DNA of 64,000 bases from Citrobacter youngae ATCC 29220 (GCF_000155975.1 NZ_GG730300.1:598159-662158); one strand, 5' to 3'; positions 1-9,957 are shown, numbered from the stretch's first letter. Numbers and translations: made by a program. The notes: generated by a model not told the origin, from the letters alone.

Positions 1-167
1 GGGTGACCTTCCATCGACTTAAATAATTCGTTATGACTCAGAACGCTCGACAGACGGGCTTTCCCTTTCTCATTATGGGTAAGCAAGCGGGTAATGTCCG
101 CGAGCTGTTCTTCACTACAATGCTGGAGAAAGGCGAGGTCGTCGTCATTCAAATACGTGACATTCAT
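1..167 (-). CDS. yaaW: YaaW, UPF0174 family protein (5' part only; runs off the left edge)
   Basis: Reading leftward from an ATG at 167 gives an open frame of 55 codons that runs off the window. The first residues (MNVTYLNDDDLAFLQHCSEE) and the later stretch LLTHNEKGKARLSSVL closely resemble E. coli YaaW as I remember it. YaaW is a cytosolic protein of unknown biochemical role. It lies 47 bases downstream of yaaI on the same strand, which is the E. coli order (yaaI then yaaW, pointing away from dnaK). The Shine-Dalgarno sequence ahead of the ATG is weak. The call rests on recognised sequence and on synteny; function cannot be inferred from what is visible. Confidence 0.85.
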   Translation of the reverse strand, partial: MNVTYLNDDDLAFLQHCSEEQLADITRLLTHNEKGKARLSSVLSHNELFKSMEGH

Positions 168-214
168 ACTCAGTTCAACTTCTGCAATGGTTTCAATAAA
201 CAGATGAGAGAGGG

Positions 215-619
215 TTAGTCATCGCCGATAATTTTTAATGTCGCCATATCAGAGGAATTAACCGTATGGCCTGAGAAGGTGATTTTCGACACGCAGCGTT
301 TGTTATCATTATCGCTATTAATGTTGATCCAATCGGTCGTTTGCCCCTCTTTGATTGTTGAAGGGACGCTCAGGTTTTGGCTGGCGCTACGGGCGGCTTT
401 GAAATACACCGATGCACCGCTCAGCTGTATATCGCCATGATCCGCAGTGAGCTGGATGCGCTTCACGACGCGGCAAACGGGAATTTTTAAAGCGAGATCG
501 TTCGTTTCATTCCTGGGCATAGCAATCATTCCCAGAACTTTATGGTCGTTCGCGTGAGCGGCGTTGCTCAGCAGGAGGCCCATAAGCAGACTGGCGGAAA
601 GGGTTAAAACAGATTTCAT
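215..619 (-). CDS. yaaI: YaaI, UPF0412 small exported protein
   Basis: The 134-residue product matches the length of E. coli YaaI and shares long stretches with it, such as [13 protein letters not shown] and [20 protein letters not shown]. Residues 1-23 ([23 protein letters not shown]) form a typical Sec signal peptide with an AHA cleavage site, so the mature protein should be periplasmic. An upstream in-frame ATG would add 24 residues, but the start at 619 is preferred: it has a purine-rich AAAGAGAA Shine-Dalgarno and places the signal peptide at the N-terminus. Function is unknown. It precedes yaaW and is divergent from dnaK. Confidence 0.9.
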   Translation of the reverse strand: MKSVLTLSASLLMGLLLSNAAHANDHKVLGMIAMPRNETNDLALKIPVCRVVKRIQLTADHGDIQLSGASVYFKAARSASQNLSVPSTIKEGQTTDWININSDNDNKRCVSKITFSGHTVNSSDMATLKIIGDD

Positions 620-852
620 GGAATTTCTCTTTGACGGCTGCAAAAGTGTGTGACTTCGCACCATTTTACCGCTGGCAGAAAAACGATTCATTCACGTAAT
701 CTTTTCTTTTTATTACAATTTTTACGTGAATAACTGCGTCGAATTAATTGACTTCGTGAATTAATTTTGCGTGACGATTATTCATTTTTTTTAGTTTTGT
801 GCCTTTCTTCCGCCAATTTATTGCATCTGCGCTAAAAAAATTTTTCATGCCC

Positions 853-882
853 CCCTTGATGAAGTGGGTTACGACCCCACTT
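853..882 (+). promoter_or_regulatory. dnaK P1, sigma-32 heat-shock promoter
   Basis: CCCTTGAT at 853-860 and CCCCACTT at 875-882 match the sigma-32 elements (CTTGAA and CCCCATnT) with 14 bases between them. This corresponds to the main E. coli dnaK promoter P1. It lies about 120 bases ahead of the dnaK start and should drive dnaKJ on heat shock. Confidence 0.85.
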
Positions 883-928
883 AGTAGTCAACCGCAGTGG
901 TGAGTCTGAAAAAAAACGATTCAGGGTA

Positions 929-955
929 GTTGAAACCGCACGTTTCGCCCTTATT
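929..955 (+). promoter_or_regulatory. dnaK P2, second sigma-32 promoter
   Basis: GTTGAAA at 929-935 and CCCTTATT at 948-955 form a second sigma-32-like pair, 13 bases apart, matching the position and sequence of dnaK P2 in E. coli. It lies about 50 bases ahead of the dnaK start. Confidence 0.75.
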
Positions 956-1003
956 ACAGATTCACAACCACATGATGACCGAATTTTTAGTGGAGACGTT
1001 TAG

Positions 1004-2923
1004 ATGGGTAAAATTATTGGTATCGACCTAGGTACTACCAACTCTTGTGTAGCGATTATGGATGGCACTACTGCACGTGTGCTGGAGAACGCCGAGGGCG
1101 ATCGCACCACGCCTTCTATCATTGCTTATACCCAGGATGGTGAAACTCTGGTTGGTCAGCCGGCTAAACGTCAGGCAGTGACAAACCCGCAAAATACTCT
1201 GTTTGCGATTAAACGCCTGATTGGCCGCCGCTTCCAGGACGAAGAAGTACAGCGTGATGAAGCCATCATGCCGTACAAAATCATCGGTGCAGACAACGGT
1301 GACGCATGGATTGACGTAAAAGGTCAGAAAATGGCACCGCCGCAGATCTCTGCTGAAGTGCTGAAAAAAATGAAGAAAACGGCTGAAGATTACCTGGGTG
1401 AACCGGTAACTGAAGCGGTTATCACAGTTCCTGCATACTTTAACGATGCTCAGCGTCAGGCAACCAAAGATGCTGGCCGTATCGCAGGTCTGGAAGTAAA
1501 ACGTATCATCAACGAACCAACCGCAGCGGCGCTGGCCTATGGTCTGGATAAAGAAGTCGGCAACCGTACTATCGCGGTTTATGACCTCGGTGGTGGTACT
1601 TTCGATATCTCTATTATCGAAATTGACGAAGTTGACGGCGAAAAAACCTTCGAAGTTCTGGCAACCAACGGTGATACCCACCTGGGTGGTGAAGACTTCG
1701 ACAGCCGTATGATCAACTACCTGGTTGATGAGTTTAAGAAAGATCAGGGTATCGACCTGCGTAATGACCCGCTGGCGATGCAGCGTCTGAAAGAAGCCGC
1801 TGAGAAAGCGAAGATTGAACTGTCTTCCGCTCAGCAGACCGACGTGAACCTGCCGTACATCACTGCAGACGCGACCGGTCCGAAACACATGAACATCAAA
1901 GTGACCCGTGCGAAACTGGAAAGCCTGGTTGAAGACCTGGTTAACCGTTCTATCGAGCCGCTGAAAGTTGCTCTGCAGGACGCCGGCCTGTCTGTTTCTG
2001 ATATCAACGACGTTATTCTCGTTGGTGGTCAGACGCGTATGCCGATGGTCCAGAAGAAAGTCGCTGAATTCTTCGGTAAAGAGCCGCGTAAAGACGTTAA
2101 CCCGGACGAAGCTGTGGCAATCGGTGCTGCCGTTCAGGGTGGTGTATTAACCGGTGATGTGAAAGACGTGCTGCTGCTGGACGTTACCCCGCTGTCTCTG
2201 GGTATCGAAACCATGGGCGGCGTGATGACGCCACTGATCGCGAAAAACACTACCATCCCGACCAAGCACAGCCAGGTGTTCTCTACCGCTGAAGACAACC
2301 AGTCTGCGGTAACCATCCACGTGCTGCAGGGTGAACGTAAACGCGCCGCGGATAACAAAGATCTGGGTCAGTTTAACCTGGATGGTATCAACCCGGCTCC
2401 GCGCGGTATGCCGCAGATCGAAGTGACTTTTGACATCGATGCCGACGGTATCCTGCACGTTTCCGCGAAAGACAAAAACAGCGGTAAAGAGCAGAAGATC
2501 ACCATCAAGGCTTCTTCTGGTCTGAACGAAGAAGAAATTCAGAAAATGGTTCGCGAAGCAGAAGCGAACGCAGAATCTGACCGTAAGTTCGAAGAGCTGG
2601 TTCAGACCCGTAACCAGGGTGACCATCTGCTGCACAGCACTCGCAAGCAGGTTGAAGAAGCAGGCGACAAACTGCCGGCTGACGACAAAACTGCCATCGA
2701 GTCTGCGCTGACCGCGCTGGAAACTTCTCTGAAAGGCGAAGACAAAGCGGATATCGAAGCGAAAATGCAGGCGCTGGCTCAGGTTTCTCAGAAACTGATG
2801 GAAATCGCTCAGCAGCACGCACAGCAGCAGGCTGGTGCGGCAGGCGCTGATGCTTCTGCAAACAACGCGAAAGATGACGACGTTGTCGACGCCGAGTTTG
2901 AAGAAGTGAAAGACAAAAAATAA
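1004..2923 (+). CDS. dnaK: Hsp70 chaperone DnaK
   Basis: The 639-residue product is within one residue of E. coli DnaK. It is a cytosolic ATP-driven chaperone that works with DnaJ and GrpE in folding and in sigma-32 control. The N-terminal ATPase domain (about 1-385) carries the phosphate-binding [11 protein letters not shown] and the [12 protein letters not shown] loop. The linker [15 protein letters not shown] follows, then the beta-sandwich peptide-binding domain (about 390-505), the helical lid and an acidic tail ending FEEVKDKK. It is first in the dnaKJ operon behind two sigma-32 promoters. A 286-codon antisense frame across its 5' half is a codon-bias shadow. Confidence 0.99.
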   Translation: MGKIIGIDLGTTNSCVAIMDGTTARVLENAEGDRTTPSIIAYTQDGETLVGQPAKRQAVTNPQNTLFAIKRLIGRRFQDEEVQRDEAIMPYKIIGADNGDAWIDVKGQKMAPPQISAEVLKKMKKTAEDYLGEPVTEAVITVPAYFNDAQRQATKDAGRIAGLEVKRIINEPTAAALAYGLDKEVGNRTIAVYDLGGGTFDISIIEIDEVDGEKTFEVLATNGDTHLGGEDFDSRMINYLVDEFKKDQGIDLRNDPLAMQRLKEAAEKAKIELSSAQQTDVNLPYITADATGPKHMNIKVTRAKLESLVEDLVNRSIEPLKVALQDAGLSVSDINDVILVGGQTRMPMVQKKVAEFFGKEPRKDVNPDEAVAIGAAVQGGVLTGDVKDVLLLDVTPLSLGIETMGGVMTPLIAKNTTIPTKHSQVFSTAEDNQSAVTIHVLQGERKRAADNKDLGQFNLDGINPAPRGMPQIEVTFDIDADGILHVSAKDKNSGKEQKITIKASSGLNEEEIQKMVREAEANAESDRKFEELVQTRNQGDHLLHSTRKQVEEAGDKLPADDKTAIESALTALETSLKGEDKADIEAKMQALAQVSQKLMEIAQQHAQQQAGAAGADASANNAKDDDVVDAEFEEVKDKK

Positions 2924-2949
2924 TCGCCCTGATGCAGGGTAGTTAATCG

Positions 2950-2982
2950 GCACGGGCGTAGAGGTTTCCTCTTCGCCCGTGC
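2950..2982 (+). terminator. dnaK-dnaJ intercistronic hairpin
   Basis: GCACGGGCG (2950-2958) pairs exactly with CGCCCGTGC (2974-2982), and the inner AGAGG/CCTCT (2960-2964, 2968-2972) closes a TTT loop, giving a very stable two-part stem. No proper U-tract follows (CTTGTATGTT), so it is more likely a partial attenuator or RNA-stability element lowering dnaJ relative to dnaK. The small RNA tpke11 is annotated in this gap in E. coli; I cannot tell whether it is made here. Confidence 0.7.
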
Positions 2983-3010
2983 TTGTATGTTAAGGGGCTT
3001 AAAAAAACCA

Positions 3011-4144
3011 ATGGCAAAGCAAGACTATTACGAGATTTTAGGCGTTTCCAAATCAGCGGAAGAGCGTGAAATCAAAAAGGCCTACAAGCGCCTGGCCATG
3101 AAGTATCACCCGGACCGTAACCAGGGTGATAAAGAGGCCGAAGCCAAGTTTAAAGAGATCAAAGAAGCCTATGAGATCCTGACCGATGCGCAAAAACGCG
3201 CGGCTTACGATCAGTACGGTCATGCCGCGTTTGAGCAAGGCGGTATGGGCGGCGGCGGCGGTTTTGGCGGCGGGGCTGACTTCAGCGATATCTTTGGTGA
3301 CGTGTTTGGCGACATCTTTGGCGGCGGTCGTGGTCGTCAGCGCGCCTCACGTGGTGCTGATTTACGTTACAACATGGATCTCACTCTGGAAGAAGCCGTG
3401 CGTGGCGTCACCAAAGAGATCCGTATTCCGACGCTGGAAGAGTGTGACGTTTGCCACGGCAGCGGCGCGAAGTCAGGCACTCAGCCGCAGACCTGTCCAA
3501 CCTGTCACGGCTCCGGCCAGGTACAGATGCGTCAGGGCTTTTTTGCCGTACAGCAGACCTGTCCACACTGTCAGGGTCGCGGCACGCTGATCAAAGATCC
3601 GTGCAACAAATGCCATGGCCACGGTCGCGTTGAGAAAAGCAAAACGCTGTCCGTTAAAATCCCGGCAGGGGTTGATACCGGCGACCGTATTCGTTTAGCG
3701 GGTGAAGGCGAAGCCGGTGAGCATGGCGCGCCAGCGGGCGATTTATACGTTCAGGTGCAGGTAAAACAGCACCCAATTTTTGAGCGTGAAGGCAATAACC
3801 TGTACTGCGAAGTGCCGATTAACTTTGCGATGGCAGCGCTCGGCGGCGAGATTGAAGTCCCGACGCTGGACGGTCGCGTGAAGTTGAAGATTCCGGGTGA
3901 AACGCAAACCGGTAAGCTGTTCCGTATGCGCGGGAAGGGCGTTAAGTCCGTACGCGGCGGTGCCCAGGGCGATCTGCTGTGCCGCGTGGTGGTTGAGACC
4001 CCGGTGGGTCTGAACGACAAGCAGAAACAGCTGCTGAAAGATCTGCAGGATAGCTTTGGCGGTCCGACCGGCGAGCAAAACAGCCCGCGTTCCAAAAGCT
4101 TCTTCGACGGCGTGAAGAAATTCTTTGACGATCTGACGCGCTAA
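3011..4144 (+). CDS. dnaJ: Hsp40 co-chaperone DnaJ
   Basis: The ATG at 3011 gives 377 residues starting [14 protein letters not shown], as in E. coli (376). An in-frame upstream start would add eight unrelated residues and is rejected. The J domain (about 1-70) contains the HPD motif (YHPDRN) that stimulates DnaK ATPase. A Gly/Phe-rich linker follows (about 75-115). Four CxxCxGxG zinc repeats come next ([32 protein letters not shown]), then the C-terminal substrate-binding domains. The gene is 87 bases downstream of dnaK, in the same operon and behind the intercistronic hairpin. It acts in the cytosol, delivering substrates to DnaK. Confidence 0.99.
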   Translation: MAKQDYYEILGVSKSAEEREIKKAYKRLAMKYHPDRNQGDKEAEAKFKEIKEAYEILTDAQKRAAYDQYGHAAFEQGGMGGGGGFGGGADFSDIFGDVFGDIFGGGRGRQRASRGADLRYNMDLTLEEAVRGVTKEIRIPTLEECDVCHGSGAKSGTQPQTCPTCHGSGQVQMRQGFFAVQQTCPHCQGRGTLIKDPCNKCHGHGRVEKSKTLSVKIPAGVDTGDRIRLAGEGEAGEHGAPAGDLYVQVQVKQHPIFEREGNNLYCEVPINFAMAALGGEIEVPTLDGRVKLKIPGETQTGKLFRMRGKGVKSVRGGAQGDLLCRVVVETPVGLNDKQKQLLKDLQDSFGGPTGEQNSPRSKSFFDGVKKFFDDLTR

Positions 4145-4164
4145 TTCTCGACTCAATATTTGAT

Positions 4165-4198
4165 AAAAAGCCTGGGACTGAAAAGTTTCAGGCTTTTT
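4165..4198 (+). terminator. Rho-independent terminator of dnaKJ
   Basis: AAAAAGCCTG (4165-4174) pairs perfectly with CAGGCTTTTT (4189-4198) around a 14-base loop and runs into a T-rich tail. It lies 20 bases after the dnaJ stop, as expected for the end of the dnaKJ transcript. Confidence 0.85.
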
Positions 4199-4350
4199 TA
4201 TTTCTGTTTTCCGTTCGGAAAATCTTTTTTAATTTTAGTCTGTTTGTTCGTAAAAACCGATCTATCCATCATGAATAATCTAATTTTAACGAGCTTTTTG
4301 AGGGTGTAAGATAGTATTTACGAAGTATTCACCCAAAAGAGAGAATAAAA

Positions 4351-5517
4351 GTGAAACATCTGCATCGTTTTTTTAGTAGCGACGCCTCGGGGGGCATCAT
4401 CCTGATCATCGCAGCCGTGATCGCTATGTTGATGGCAAATATCGGGATCACCAGTGGATGGTACCACGCCTTTCTGGAAACGCCCGTTCAACTGCGGGTT
4501 GGCGCGCTTGAGATCAACAAAAATATGCTGCTGTGGATCAACGACGCGTTGATGGCGGTGTTCTTCCTGTTGATTGGTCTGGAAGTAAAGCGCGAGTTAA
4601 TGCAGGGTTCGCTTGCCAGTCTGCGTCAGGCGGCATTTCCGATCATCGCTGCTATCGGGGGTATGATTGTCCCGGCGCTGCTTTATCTGGCATTTAACTA
4701 TGCCGATCCTATCACCCGTGAAGGGTGGGCGATCCCTGCTGCAACCGATATCGCTTTTGCACTTGGTGTGCTGGCGCTGTTGGGCAGTCGTGTTCCGCTG
4801 GCGTTGAAAATTTTCCTGATGGCGCTGGCGATTATCGATGACCTCGGCGCTATCGTGATCATCGCGCTGTTCTACACCAGCGATCTCTCGCTGCTGTCGC
4901 TGGGCGTTGCCGCGTGCGCCATTCTCGTTCTGGCGGCCTTGAATCTGTGTGGTGTAAGACGTACCGGGATTTATATTCTGGTGGGTGCGGTGCTGTGGAC
5001 GGCAGTTCTGAAGTCCGGCGTGCATGCGACGCTGGCGGGCGTGATCGTCGGTTTCTTTATTCCGTTAAAGGAAAAACATGGCCGTTCACCGGCAAAGCGC
5101 CTGGAGCATGTTTTGCATCCGTGGGTGGCATACCTGATCCTGCCGCTGTTTGCCTTCGCTAACGCGGGCGTCTCACTGCAGGGCGTCACCATTGATGGAC
5201 TGACCTCGGTATTACCGCTGGGGATCATTGCTGGTCTGTTGATCGGTAAACCGCTGGGTATCAGCCTGTTTTGCTGGCTGGCGTTACGCTTCAGGTTGGC
5301 ACAGTTGCCGGAAGGCACAAATTTCCAACAGATCATGGCGGTCGGGATTCTGTGCGGCATTGGCTTTACGATGTCGATTTTCATCGCCAGCCTGGCGTTT
5401 GGTAATGTCGATCCTGAGCTGATTAACTGGGCGAAACTGGGGATCCTGATTGGCTCCTTGCTGTCGGCGGTGATTGGTTACTGCTGGTTACGCACCCGGT
5501 TGAACGCGTCCGCCTGA
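4351..5517 (+). CDS. nhaA: Na+/H+ antiporter NhaA
   Basis: The 388-residue inner-membrane antiporter has the same length as E. coli NhaA. It expels sodium or lithium in exchange for two protons and supports growth at alkaline pH and high salt. The sequence is hydrophobic throughout, consistent with twelve membrane segments. It has the paired catalytic aspartates in LAIIDDLGA (Asp163/164 in the E. coli numbering), the conserved [14 protein letters not shown] segment and the GKPLGI lysine region. The start is GTG at 4351, behind AAGAGAGAATAAAA; GTG is also used in E. coli. NhaR is encoded 38 bases downstream and activates nhaA in E. coli. Confidence 0.98.
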   Translation: MKHLHRFFSSDASGGIILIIAAVIAMLMANIGITSGWYHAFLETPVQLRVGALEINKNMLLWINDALMAVFFLLIGLEVKRELMQGSLASLRQAAFPIIAAIGGMIVPALLYLAFNYADPITREGWAIPAATDIAFALGVLALLGSRVPLALKIFLMALAIIDDLGAIVIIALFYTSDLSLLSLGVAACAILVLAALNLCGVRRTGIYILVGAVLWTAVLKSGVHATLAGVIVGFFIPLKEKHGRSPAKRLEHVLHPWVAYLILPLFAFANAGVSLQGVTIDGLTSVLPLGIIAGLLIGKPLGISLFCWLALRFRLAQLPEGTNFQQIMAVGILCGIGFTMSIFIASLAFGNVDPELINWAKLGILIGSLLSAVIGYCWLRTRLNASA

Positions 5518-5555
5518 CAGGATAACCCTTTCGTGACAATTTTCAGGGAGAGAGT

Positions 5556-6449
5556 ATGTCTCATATAAATTACAACCACCTGTATTACTTTTGGCATGTC
5601 TATAAAGAAGGTTCGGTGGTTGGTGCAGCAGAAGCGCTTTATCTGACCCCGCAAACCATTACCGGGCAGATTAAAGCGCTTGAAGAACGCTTACAGGGAA
5701 AGTTGTTCAAGCGGAAGGGGCGTGGGCTGGAGCCAAGCGAGTTAGGCGAGTTAGTCTTTCGTTATGCGGATAAGATGTTCACGTTAAGCCAGGAAATGCT
5801 GGATATCGTAAACTACCGCAAAGAGTCTAACTTGCTGTTTGATGTCGGCGTGGCGGATGCGCTATCCAAACAGTTGGTCAGCCGCGTGCTGGATGCCGCG
5901 GTGGTTGAAGATGAACAAATCCATCTGCGTTGTTTTGAGTCAACGCACGAGATGCTGCTGGATCAACTCAGTCAGCATAAGCTGGATATGATTATTTCCG
6001 ACTGTCCGATTGATTCGACGCAGCAGGAAGGCCTGTTCTCGGTGCGCATAGGCGAATGCGGCGTGAGTTTCTGGTGCACTCAGCCTTTGCCAGAGAAGCC
6101 TTTTCCGGCCTGCCTGGAGGAACGTCGATTGCTGATCCCAGGACGTCGTTCGATGCTCGGTCGTAAGCTGTTGAACTGGATCAACTCCCAGGGATTGAAC
6201 GTTGAGATCCTCGGTGAGTTTGACGATGCCGCATTGATGAAAGCATTTGGCGCAACGCATAACGCCATTTTTGTTGCCCCGACGCTCTATTCAAACAACT
6301 TCTATGCCGATGATTCAATTGTGGAGATTGGGCGCGTGGAGAATGTGATGGAGGAGTACCACGCCATATTTGCGGAAAGGATGATCCAGCATCCGGCGGT
6401 GCAGCGTATTTGTAATGCGGACTACTCGGCGTTATTTAAGCTGCAGTAG
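5556..6449 (+). CDS. nhaR: LysR-type activator NhaR
   Basis: The 297-residue LysR-family regulator is nearly colinear with E. coli NhaR (301). Its N-terminal winged helix-turn-helix ([33 protein letters not shown]) is followed by the usual effector domain. NhaR is the sodium-responsive activator of nhaA, osmC and, in E. coli, pgaABCD. Only the start and extreme C-terminus differ from E. coli. It is co-directional with nhaA and separated by 38 bases, so the two are probably co-transcribed from sodium-responsive promoters upstream of nhaA. Confidence 0.97.
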   Translation: MSHINYNHLYYFWHVYKEGSVVGAAEALYLTPQTITGQIKALEERLQGKLFKRKGRGLEPSELGELVFRYADKMFTLSQEMLDIVNYRKESNLLFDVGVADALSKQLVSRVLDAAVVEDEQIHLRCFESTHEMLLDQLSQHKLDMIISDCPIDSTQQEGLFSVRIGECGVSFWCTQPLPEKPFPACLEERRLLIPGRRSMLGRKLLNWINSQGLNVEILGEFDDAALMKAFGATHNAIFVAPTLYSNNFYADDSIVEIGRVENVMEEYHAIFAERMIQHPAVQRICNADYSALFKLQ

Positions 6450-6469
6450 ATATCAACACGGTAAGACTT

Positions 6470-6496
6470 CCGGCTGCGGGCTGTTACCGCAGCCGG
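6470..6496. terminator. Possible bidirectional terminator between nhaR and the glycosidase gene
   Basis: CCGGCTGCGG (6470-6479) and CCGCAGCCGG (6487-6496) form a perfect 10-bp stem with a 7-base loop, between two convergent genes. The flanking T-tracts are poor on both strands, so the terminator role is inferred from position. Confidence 0.5.
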
Positions 6497-6503
6497 GATT
6501 ATT

Positions 6504-8543
6504 CTACAAACTCAGTAGACTACGGTATCGTCCACCTTCGCGGATAAACGCCGGAATTCTGTTCAGTGGCGCGGCATAGCGCAGCGTCTGCCCTCCCGAA
6601 TAACTCTCACCGGTTGCGAGGTCTGTCCACTTTTCCCCTTCCGGTAGCCAGACGTCGCGCTCGCGCATGCCTTCATGGATCACCGGAGCAATCAGCAGAT
6701 CGGGGCCAAAACAGTACTGGTCGGCGATCTCCCAGCTTTTTGTCTGCTCAGGAAATTCAAAAAACAGGGTGCGCATCACCGGCGCATTACGTTCATGCGT
6801 TTCTGCCATCAGCGCCTTAATGTAGGGCTTCAGCTTTTCACGCAAGGTCAGGCAACCCGTCAATATATCGTAAACGTCTTCGCCATAGCTCCAGACTTCA
6901 TTCGGCGCTCCGGTCGGGCATTGCGCAATACCGTCCCGATACGGTTGTTCGGGTAAAATTTGCGGATCGCGATTGCCGTGCAGGCGCATCACCGGGCTAA
7001 AGACGCCCCACTGGAACCAGCGGATCAACAGTTCATGGAAGCGTGGATCGTGAATATTGCCGCCATGAAAACCGCCAATATCCGTTGTCCACCACGGAAT
7101 ACCCGCTATTCCCATATTGAGTCCGGCGGCAAACTGATTGCGCAGCGACCGAAACGAAGAGTGAATATCACCTGACCACACCAGCGCGCCGTATTTTTGA
7201 CTTCCCGCCCAGGCGCAGCGCAGCAGATTGATAACCTTGTCTTCGCCATCGGCTTTCATGCCATCAAAAAAAGTTTTGGCATACATTCGCGGGTAGATAT
7301 TGCCCACTTCCAGTACCGGCCCGGCGTGGTAGCGATAGTTGTCGTAGTCGTAAACGCTGAATTCCGGTTCGGCTTCATCTAACCAGAACAGCTTCACGCC
7401 TTTATCGTAATAATTACGTTTGGCTTTGCCCCAGACGTAGTCGCGAGCGCCCGGATGAGTGGCGTCAAAGAAGGTGGTATTACCGAGGAAATCCATATTG
7501 ATCGGCAAGCCGCGTTCCGTTTGCACCAGCCAGCCGTTTTCACGCATCTCCCGATAGCTTTCGGTGCGGTTATCTACCGTTGGCCAGACGGACACCATCA
7601 GCTCAATGCCCAGTGATTTCAGCTCGGCGATCATGGCGTCGGGATCGGGCCAGTCGCGCGGGTCGAACATCCAGTCGCCCTGATTCGGCCAGTGGAAGAA
7701 GTCGATAACGATCACCGAAATGGGCAGATTGCGCTGCTTATACTCGCGGGCGACCGCCAGCAGCTCTTCCTGAGTGCGATAGCGAAGTTTGCACTGCCAG
7801 AAGCCCATGGCGTAATCCGGCATCATCGGCGGCGTACCGGTGGCGAGCGCGTACGCCTGGCTGATTTCCGCTGGCGTATCACCCGCGGTGATCCAGTAGT
7901 CCAGCTGTTCGCTGACCTGAGCTTCCCATTCGGTGACGTTGTGGGCGAAAGTGACACGACCTACGGCCGGATTATTCCATAAAAAGCCGTAGCCCAGGCT
8001 GGAGAGCATGAACGGTACTGAAGCCTGGGAATTACGCTGTGCCAGCTCAAGTACGCACCCTTTGAGGTCCAGATTGGCCTGCTGATACTGGCCCATACCG
8101 TAAATTTTTTCGTCTTCGGCGGCTTCGAAACGGGCTTTAATCGCATATTTTCCACCCTGAATAGGGCGAAATTCACGCCCCTCCAGGTTAAGAGCGCTGA
8201 CGTACTGGCCGTGTGAAGATTCATCCTCGCCGATCTCCCCCCGCAGACGCCAGAACTCCTGCAGTAAACATTTATGCGGATGGCGGTAAAAGGTGATTTG
8301 CCCCTTTTGGTTGACGATAGCGATAATCTTTCCGTTAGTCAGCGTGGCCTGCTTTTGGTCATAGACGATATGGCAGGTGCTTTCCGCCACCGGCTCCGTT
8401 AGCGCCCAGTCTTCATTTCTCATAACCGGCAGATGACGGCCGCTTCGCACGCGCAGGCTGTTCTCGCCCCAGGGTTCAATCCATAAATAGCGATCGTTTT
8501 GCTGCCAGACCAGACGACGCGGGTCCTGTTGCAAAAATGGCAT
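6504..8543 (-). CDS. Glycoside hydrolase family 31 alpha-glycosidase (alpha-glucosidase/alpha-xylosidase type)
   Basis: The start at 8543 (MPFLQQDPRRLVW, 679 residues) is chosen because GGGAGAAACCACC precedes it. A longer frame to 8636 would overlap the upstream symporter gene. The catalytic domain has the GH31 nucleophile in KLFWLDEAEPE (Asp389) and the acid/base in VWSGDIHSSFRSL (Asp459), with the usual MPDYAMGFWQ entry to the barrel around residue 270. GH31 enzymes with a DEAEP-like motif include alpha-xylosidases and alpha-glucosidases; the exact substrate cannot be read from sequence. It is cytosolic (no signal peptide) and follows a GPH symporter gene by 40 bases, an arrangement like E. 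coli yicJ-yicI. It should cleave the sugar the symporter imports. Salmonella has a similar pair in this slot, as I recall. Confidence 0.9.
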   Translation of the reverse strand: MPFLQQDPRRLVWQQNDRYLWIEPWGENSLRVRSGRHLPVMRNEDWALTEPVAESTCHIVYDQKQATLTNGKIIAIVNQKGQITFYRHPHKCLLQEFWRLRGEIGEDESSHGQYVSALNLEGREFRPIQGGKYAIKARFEAAEDEKIYGMGQYQQANLDLKGCVLELAQRNSQASVPFMLSSLGYGFLWNNPAVGRVTFAHNVTEWEAQVSEQLDYWITAGDTPAEISQAYALATGTPPMMPDYAMGFWQCKLRYRTQEELLAVAREYKQRNLPISVIVIDFFHWPNQGDWMFDPRDWPDPDAMIAELKSLGIELMVSVWPTVDNRTESYREMRENGWLVQTERGLPINMDFLGNTTFFDATHPGARDYVWGKAKRNYYDKGVKLFWLDEAEPEFSVYDYDNYRYHAGPVLEVGNIYPRMYAKTFFDGMKADGEDKVINLLRCAWAGSQKYGALVWSGDIHSSFRSLRNQFAAGLNMGIAGIPWWTTDIGGFHGGNIHDPRFHELLIRWFQWGVFSPVMRLHGNRDPQILPEQPYRDGIAQCPTGAPNEVWSYGEDVYDILTGCLTLREKLKPYIKALMAETHERNAPVMRTLFFEFPEQTKSWEIADQYCFGPDLLIAPVIHEGMRERDVWLPEGEKWTDLATGESYSGGQTLRYAAPLNRIPAFIREGGRYRSLLSL

Positions 8544-8583
8544 GGTGGTTTCTCCCATATTTGGCTGGTAAAGATACAGAACG

Positions 8584-9957
8584 TTAGTGATTGATTGTTT
8601 CCAGATCGCGGCGAACCTCATCTTCCATCGCTTCATATTTCCGGAAAAAAAGCAGAGGGATTGCAGCGAGCGTGAAGAGGAGGGCGGGCGCCCAGATAAA
8701 GGCCCAGGTTATTCCTTCCAGGCCCGCAGCGCTCTGGGCATGATTAGGAACGTAGCCAAAACTGTTCATGATCCAGGCGGCAAAGGCGGTACCGAGACCA
8801 CTGCCCATTTTGATGCAGAAGGTGCTGCCAAAGGCGATAAGTATGCCGGTGGCTTTGATACCCGTCTTCCATGCGCCAAAGTCGACGGCGAATCCGAGCA
8901 TGGCGAAGGGCATTGAGCAGGCGATACCGCTACCGATATTGCCCAGAACCCAGGCGGCGATGAGGAAAGGAATGTTGTCCGCGGCCAGCCACATCATTAC
9001 ACCGCCAAACGTGGCTACCAGCAGACCGCCGATCCAGATCCAGGTCTTAGAGAGATATTTGCTAAAGAAAGGGATGGCGATGATAAACAGGATCTGAATT
9101 GTCGCCAGGCTGTTGATCAGCGGCACCAGATCTTTGCGATCAAGGTTGTAGGTCAGATAGTAGACTATGGTCGTTGAGCGCTGCTGAAGCGCTACCCAGA
9201 AGATCAGATTAGCCAGCACCATCAGGATCCACGGCCAGTTGCCTTTCATTGCCGCGAAACTTTTTTTCATCGGCAATCTTGGCTCTTGCTGTATTTTATC
9301 CGCGTCCATTTCACGTATGTTTTTAAACGCAAAAAGCGTTAGCGCACAGGATATAACGGCAAACGTGATTGCCGTATAAATAAAACCAGCATGGTCATCA
9401 CCGTTACCTAAAAAAGCCACTAACGGCAAGGCGGTCGCATTCATTAATAAAACCCCAATTTGCCCGCCGGTCATTCTCCAGGAATTTAAGACCAGCCGCT
9501 CCTTCGGAGACAGGGTCATTAAGGGTAATATTGCGCTGAGCGGCGTATTAAGCCCGGTAAATAAAATACTGGCTATCATGTAGGATATTGCTGCATATAT
9601 GGCTTTTCCCGTCATACTGATATCGGGAGACCAAAATGATAGTGCGCTGAATACGGCAAAAGGCAGCGGTAACCATAAAAACCAGGGACGACATTTACCG
9701 TAGCGTGAGCGGGTTTTATCGATGATGATCCCCCAGATGGGGGCATCTATACCATCTACGATACGCGCCAGCAACAGGATGACACCCGCGACGGCGAGGC
9801 TGATGCCTGCAACGTCTGTGTAGAAATATAAAATGTATGTTGAACCGAAACAGTACAGCAGATTCCCCGCCACATCTAAAGAGCCGTAGCTAATTCGCTG
9901 TAGTAAAGATAATGATGTTGACCCGCAAGACTGGGTATCCTCAATAACAGAACTCAT
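8584..9957 (-). CDS. GPH-family sugar:cation symporter
   Basis: The 457-residue membrane protein belongs to the glycoside-pentoside-hexuronide:cation symporters (MelB, YicJ, XylP relatives). Early landmarks are GSTYILYFYTDVAGIS and the loop DAPIWGIIIDKTRSRYGKCRP after the second membrane segment, the family signature bearing cation- and sugar-binding acidic and basic residues. About twelve hydrophobic segments can be traced. It probably imports a di- or oligosaccharide glycoside with Na+ or H+ for the GH31 enzyme encoded 40 bases downstream. ATG at 9957 has GGAG ten bases upstream. A good sigma-70 promoter sits about 200 bases upstream. No regulator gene is adjacent, so induction may depend on a distant regulator. 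Confidence 0.9.
   Translation of the reverse strand: MSSVIEDTQSCGSTSLSLLQRISYGSLDVAGNLLYCFGSTYILYFYTDVAGISLAVAGVILLLARIVDGIDAPIWGIIIDKTRSRYGKCRPWFLWLPLPFAVFSALSFWSPDISMTGKAIYAAISYMIASILFTGLNTPLSAILPLMTLSPKERLVLNSWRMTGGQIGVLLMNATALPLVAFLGNGDDHAGFIYTAITFAVISCALTLFAFKNIREMDADKIQQEPRLPMKKSFAAMKGNWPWILMVLANLIFWVALQQRSTTIVYYLTYNLDRKDLVPLINSLATIQILFIIAIPFFSKYLSKTWIWIGGLLVATFGGVMMWLAADNIPFLIAAWVLGNIGSGIACSMPFAMLGFAVDFGAWKTGIKATGILIAFGSTFCIKMGSGLGTAFAAWIMNSFGYVPNHAQSAAGLEGITWAFIWAPALLFTLAAIPLLFFRKYEAMEDEVRRDLETINH

Larger units (their letters stand above)
620..1003. promoter_or_regulatory. yaaI-dnaK divergent intergenic region
   Basis: These 384 bases separate the divergent genes yaaI and dnaK. The dnaK-proximal half carries two heat-shock promoter candidates, listed separately. 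The yaaI-proximal part (about 690-840) is AT-rich with T and A tracts and several repeats of a TTACGTGAAT/ATTCACG-like motif. I see no additional gene in it. Confidence 0.6.

Noticed and set aside
33-218. 61-codon plus-strand ORF antisense to yaaW (htgA/mbiA-like position)
   Set aside because: The yaaW frame on the minus strand is clearly conserved. The plus-strand ORF has no good start signals and ends upstream of the yaaW start, unlike the E. coli htgA layout as I remember it.
1028-1888. 286-codon open frame antisense to dnaK
   Set aside because: Shadow of a strongly codon-biased gene; no independent support.
4145-4350. hokC/sokC-type toxin-antitoxin or IS186 between dnaJ and nhaA, as in E. 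coli K-12
   Set aside because: Only the dnaJ terminator and an AT-rich nhaA leader are present; no Hok-like reading frame was found.
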